NCBI GenBank assembly: GCA_021777225.1
Contig: JAJYDQ010000015.1
Span: 1-60,313, forward strand
Length of the DNA: 60,313 nucleotides
From: Deltaproteobacteria bacterium
GTDB taxonomy: Bacteria > Desulfobacterota > Desulfomonilia > Desulfomonilales > Desulfomonilaceae
Direction of reading: 5' to 3'
Within the stretch, counting starts at the first letter, position 1, and every line of letters starts with the position of its first letter. Shown piece after piece: positions 57,406 through 60,313 of this stretch. The notes under the pieces were generated by a model. The model was not told the origin of the DNA. It saw only the letters and a list, made by a program, of their open reading frames with translations, and ran no database searches. Made by a program: the position numbers and the translations under genes.

Positions 57406-58758
57406 ATGCGTATTGCTATGTTGGCCCCAATAGCGTGGCGAACCCCCCCTCGACACTATGGACCATGGGAACGGGTTGTCTCCCTTCTCACAGAAGGTCT
57501 TGTCGCAAGAGACGTTGACGTCACACTTTTTGCCACGGCGGATTCGGAAACAAGTGGGAGAATTCACGCCATTGTTCCAAGGCCTTATGAGGAAGACAAA
57601 AGCCTTATTCCCAAGGTCTGGGAATCTCTTCATATTAGCGAGGTTTTTGAGAGAGCTGAAGATTTTGACTTGATCCACAATCATTTCGATTTCCTGCCTC
57701 TCACATACTCCGGTCTTGTGAAAAGGCCAGTTCTCACCACGATCCATGGCTTCTCCTCTGAAAAGATCCTGCCCGTTTACAAAAAATATGACAAGAAAAG
57801 TTATTATGTGGCAATCAGCGACTCCGACCGGTCCCCCGAACTTACCTACAGCGCAACCATTCACCATGGAATAGACCTGGAAGCTTTCACTTTCAACCCG
57901 TTAGGTGAAGAATACCTTCTATTCTTTGGCAGAATTCATCCTGACAAAGGAGTTCGAGAGGCGATACAAATTGCTCAATTGGCGAACAGGGATTTGTTGA
58001 TCGCCGGAATAATTCAGGACGAGAAATATTTTGAAACAGAAGTTAAGCCACACCTGAACGGCAGTCAGATAAAGTATGTGGGAATTGTCGGTCCAGACTT
58101 AAGGGATGGCCTTCTTGGTAAGGCGTCGTGTCTTCTGCATCCAATAAGCTTTGATGAGCCTTTCGGTTTGTCCGTTGTTGAAGCCAATGCGTGTGGTACA
58201 CCAGTAATAGCGTTCTCACGGGGCTCCATGCCGGAAATCATAACAGAGGGCGTCAATGGTTTTCTTGTGTCCACCGTATCTGAAGCGGTCGATGCCGTGA
58301 AAAGGATCCACTCGATATCCCGTCCTGCCTGCCGGGCAGTCGCGGAAAAACGATTCTCCAGAGATCGCATGGTTGACGATTATTTAAAAGTGTACAATCG
58401 GATTGTGGAAGAAACAAAGACTATTGATCGCCGTCCCTGGGGATACTATGAAGTTCTTTCTGATCTCCCAGATCACAAGGTAAAACGTATTGTCGTCTAC
58501 CCGGGAAAGAGGCTTAGTTTGCAGCGGCATCAGCGCCGCAGCGAGAATTGGACAATCGTTAGCGGCCACCCTGTCGTTACGCTGGACAGCGAACAGATAC
58601 CATTAGGCCCAGTTGATTCTATACAGATTCCCAAGCACGCGACACACCGCATCTACAATCCTGGTCCTGATGACGCGGTTTTCGTGGAAGTGCAAACAGG
58701 CGATTACTTTGGTGAAGATGACATAGAACGTTTTGAAGACGATTTCGGCCGGGTGTAG
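57406..58758 (+). CDS. GT4 glycosyltransferase fused to a type II mannose-6-phosphate isomerase-like cupin
   Basis: The 450-residue protein joins two domains. Residues 1-335 or so are a GT4 enzyme (RIAMLAPIAWRTPPRHYGPW, FDLIHNHFDFLPLTYSGLVK, LFFGRIHPDKGVREAI, DEPFGLSVVEANACGTPVIA). Residues 345-450 are a cupin like the C terminus of ManC/type II PMI: RPWGYYEVLSDLPDHKVKRI, VYPGKRLSLQRHQRRSENW with the metal-binding His, and a closing TGDYFGEDDIERFEDDFGRV. PMI interconverts fructose 6-phosphate and mannose 6-phosphate; alone the domain may only bind sugar phosphate. GAGG precedes the ATG. It is followed two bases later by a GH130 gene, so both are coupled and probably serve one mannose pathway. 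Confidence 0.9.
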   Translation: MRIAMLAPIAWRTPPRHYGPWERVVSLLTEGLVARDVDVTLFATADSETSGRIHAIVPRPYEEDKSLIPKVWESLHISEVFERAEDFDLIHNHFDFLPLTYSGLVKRPVLTTIHGFSSEKILPVYKKYDKKSYYVAISDSDRSPELTYSATIHHGIDLEAFTFNPLGEEYLLFFGRIHPDKGVREAIQIAQLANRDLLIAGIIQDEKYFETEVKPHLNGSQIKYVGIVGPDLRDGLLGKASCLLHPISFDEPFGLSVVEANACGTPVIAFSRGSMPEIITEGVNGFLVSTVSEAVDAVKRIHSISRPACRAVAEKRFSRDRMVDDYLKVYNRIVEETKTIDRRPWGYYEVLSDLPDHKVKRIVVYPGKRLSLQRHQRRSENWTIVSGHPVVTLDSEQIPLGPVDSIQIPKHATHRIYNPGPDDAVFVEVQTGDYFGEDDIERFEDDFGRV

Positions 58759-58760
58759 GT

Positions 58761-59717
58761 GTGCAGTCAATGACCATTTATCCCAAGGACCCCATAGTCC
58801 GTCGCTTCGAAGGGAACCCGATCCTTACGAAGAATGATGTGCCTTACCCGGTTGTGACAGTCCACAATGCCGCGGCAGTCAAAACTGGGGGAGAATACAT
58901 ACTGGTTTTCCGTTCACATCTCAAGAATGGCCGTTCCATACTGGGATCCGCAAGGAGCAAAGACGGCTTTGCTTTCACTGTTAACCCGGGGCCCTTTATG
59001 GTACCTTCGAAAGAAGGCTTTTTTGCTGAATATGAGGAATTTGGGATCGAAGATCCTCGTATATGTCAAATTGACAATGATTTCTTCATCACTTACAGCG
59101 CTTATTCCAGACATGGTGTAAGGATAGGTCTTGCTAAAACCTCTGATTTCAGTTCTATTGAACGAGTAGCTCTGATTACGCAAGCTGATTGTCGCAATGT
59201 CGTGATCTTTCCTCGCAAGTTTCAAGGGCGATTTGCGCGTCTTGACCGCCCGCACACTGAAATAGCTCCGTGGTCTATCTGGATTTCATTCTCCCCTGAC
59301 CTTGTTCACTGGGGTGATTCTCAATTGATCATGAAGCCGGCTCCGTACCATTGGGACCAGATGAAAGTCGGCCCTGGGGCGACGCCTTTTCTGACATCCA
59401 AAGGCTGGCTTCATATATATCACGGAGTCTTCCAGACCATGGATGGAGCGGTTTATCGGCTGGGAGTCGCCCTGCACGATCTTGAAGACCCGGCAAAGAT
59501 TCTTGGAGTTGCCGACGAGTGGATTCTTCAACCCGAGGACTCATGGGAAGTGACGGGTTATGTCCATAACGTTGTCTTCACTTGTGGCGCAATCCCTGAA
59601 GACGACGGCACCGTGAAGATCTATTGGGGTGGGGCTGATACCGTAATGTGCATGGGAACGGCAATAATAGATGAACTGGTAGATTTATGCCTGAGCGTTC
59701 CACGACCACCCATTTAA
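58761..59717 (+). CDS. GH130 family glycoside phosphorylase-like protein, copy 2
   Basis: The 318-residue GH130 β-propeller shares the plan of the gene at 43448: VHNAAAVKTGGEYILVFRSH, GIEDPRICQIDNDFFITYSA, VIFPRKFQGRFARLDRPHTE, GWLHIYHGVFQTMDGAVYRL and VVFTCGAIPEDDGTVKIYWG. The EDPR catalytic region is kept. The GTG at 58761 is used because it follows the GT stop by two bases; an ATG at 58770 is the alternative. Cytoplasmic. Copy 1 and copy 2 differ at many positions, so they may handle different linkages. Confidence 0.9.
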   Translation: MQSMTIYPKDPIVRRFEGNPILTKNDVPYPVVTVHNAAAVKTGGEYILVFRSHLKNGRSILGSARSKDGFAFTVNPGPFMVPSKEGFFAEYEEFGIEDPRICQIDNDFFITYSAYSRHGVRIGLAKTSDFSSIERVALITQADCRNVVIFPRKFQGRFARLDRPHTEIAPWSIWISFSPDLVHWGDSQLIMKPAPYHWDQMKVGPGATPFLTSKGWLHIYHGVFQTMDGAVYRLGVALHDLEDPAKILGVADEWILQPEDSWEVTGYVHNVVFTCGAIPEDDGTVKIYWGGADTVMCMGTAIIDELVDLCLSVPRPPI

Positions 59718-59751
59718 TCTTGTAAATCCTCCTTCTGTTTTAGCAGAAATG

Positions 59752-60040
59752 TCAAATTTCAAGATTCTCGGCGTGTCGAGCCAGATTGGGCAAAGACAAC
59801 CGCCAATGGATTGCCGCAAGACGTATGGCGAGTGTCACTGCGGCCCCTCTCTGCATTGCCAGACTGTTAGGAATGGATGTCTCCAAAAACATCAAATAGG
59901 AGGCGCCACCGATAAGGCAAGCCGTAGCATGGATTTCTTGCCGGAAAAACAGAAGGATTTTACTGAAAACCCATCCCGCATGATCCATCCCCCTGATCCT
60001 GTAAACATTCCAATCGTCACGGTAATAAGTGGGTTAGGGT
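59752..60040 (-). pseudogene. UPF0126 (TRIC-like) membrane protein remnant
   Basis: The minus strand reads PLITVTIGMFTGSGGWIMRD, the UPF0126/YicG-type G-x-x-T-G-x-G-G-x-x-RD motif. It then reads, after a one-base shift, RQEIHATACLIGGASYLMFL and the closing RLAAIHWRLSLP. Adding one A to the run at 59958-59961 restores a full match of the two halves. The N-terminal half of the family (about 100 residues) is missing. It is joined in frame at 60040 to the GT4 fragment on its right, so this is a break point. Confidence 0.8.
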
Positions 60041-60313
60041 TGAGGTCAATAGTCTTTCTTTCCAGTGATAACCGATACTGCTCACCGCTAACTTTCTTAA
60101 CTCCAGGATGTGTTGCGCCAAGAATGATGTAGACAGTATCCGGGTACTTCTCCAGAACGCAGGGTAGCGCCTCCAGGGCAGTTTCTATTCCTTTATTGGG
60201 ACTGATCAATCCAAATGTAAGGAGAACCGTCAGACCTTCCACGTTGAACTTTTCCTTATAGAAATTGGAATCAACAAAAGGAACATCAGGAACGCCATGA
60301 TGTATGACCGAGA
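60041..60313 (-). pseudogene. GT4 glycosyltransferase fragment, runs off the window
   Basis: The minus strand encodes GVPDVPFVDSNFYKEKFNVE, GLTVLLTFGLISPNKGIETA, LGATHPGVKKVSGEQYRLSL and ERKTIDL. It aligns with the gene at 45754 over 47247-47515 at about 85% nucleotide identity by eye. The frame is open to the right edge, so its start is outside. Homology stops at about 60041, where the UPF0126 remnant begins. The C-terminal half of the enzyme is lost here, so this copy is broken. Confidence 0.88.

Noticed and set aside
59749-60132. 127-codon plus-strand frame at the right end
   Set aside because: It lies opposite the UPF0126 remnant and GT4 fragment, which have clear homology on the minus strand.

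Overview
This window is a piece of a bacterial chromosome, most likely from a Gram-negative deltaproteobacterium (Desulfobacterota, perhaps near Desulfomonile or Syntrophobacter). The evidence is an outer-membrane β-barrel protein family, a TonB-like protein, paired b'/b ATP synthase subunits in a b'-b-δ-α-γ-β-ε operon without a and c, and an mreBCD-PBP2-RodA-bactofilin run directly upstream. The genus is inference.

Positions 1-43159 are mainly housekeeping DNA. In order they hold a DUF1848 gene tail, a TonB-like protein, TPR and HAD proteins, lon, and a minus-strand translation operon (rimP-nusA-ylxR-infB-DUF503-rbfA-nrnA) behind a tRNA-Gly(CCC). A PpiD-like chaperone follows, then the divergent cell-shape operon (mreB-mreC-mreD-mrdA-rodA-bactofilin), the F1 part of ATP synthase, an M24 aminopeptidase, and efp with a large unknown protein abutting it. 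Next come prmC with a Rossmann protein, an ADP-forming acyl-CoA synthetase β subunit, queA, birA and valS. nusA carries an apparent single-base frameshift near its 5' end.

Positions 43448-60313 are accessory. Two blocks of GT4 glycosyltransferases and GH130 phosphorylase-like proteins flank this part: GH130/GT4/GT4-hairpin fusion on the left, and GT4-cupin fusion/GH130 plus a broken GT4 copy on the right. Their make-up suggests synthesis and phosphorolysis of a mannose-containing glycan. Between the blocks lie creA, a PIN toxin-antitoxin pair set between a creA 3' end and its decayed duplicate, a one-lobed XylF-like binding protein, an ankyrin protein and a broken AAA ATPase.

The most unusual feature is a tandem pair of genes (51027-52814 and 53061-54782). 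Each appears to encode an inverse-autotransporter (intimin/invasin-type) β-barrel joined to a C-terminal thaumatin-like domain. The barrels, leaders and promoters are closely conserved between the two copies while the thaumatin-like passengers have diverged, so this looks like a surface-display system for thaumatin-like proteins.

Several breaks (nusA, the AAA ATPase, a UPF0126 remnant at the right end) are one-base indels in homopolymers, so sequencing error must be weighed against true decay for each.
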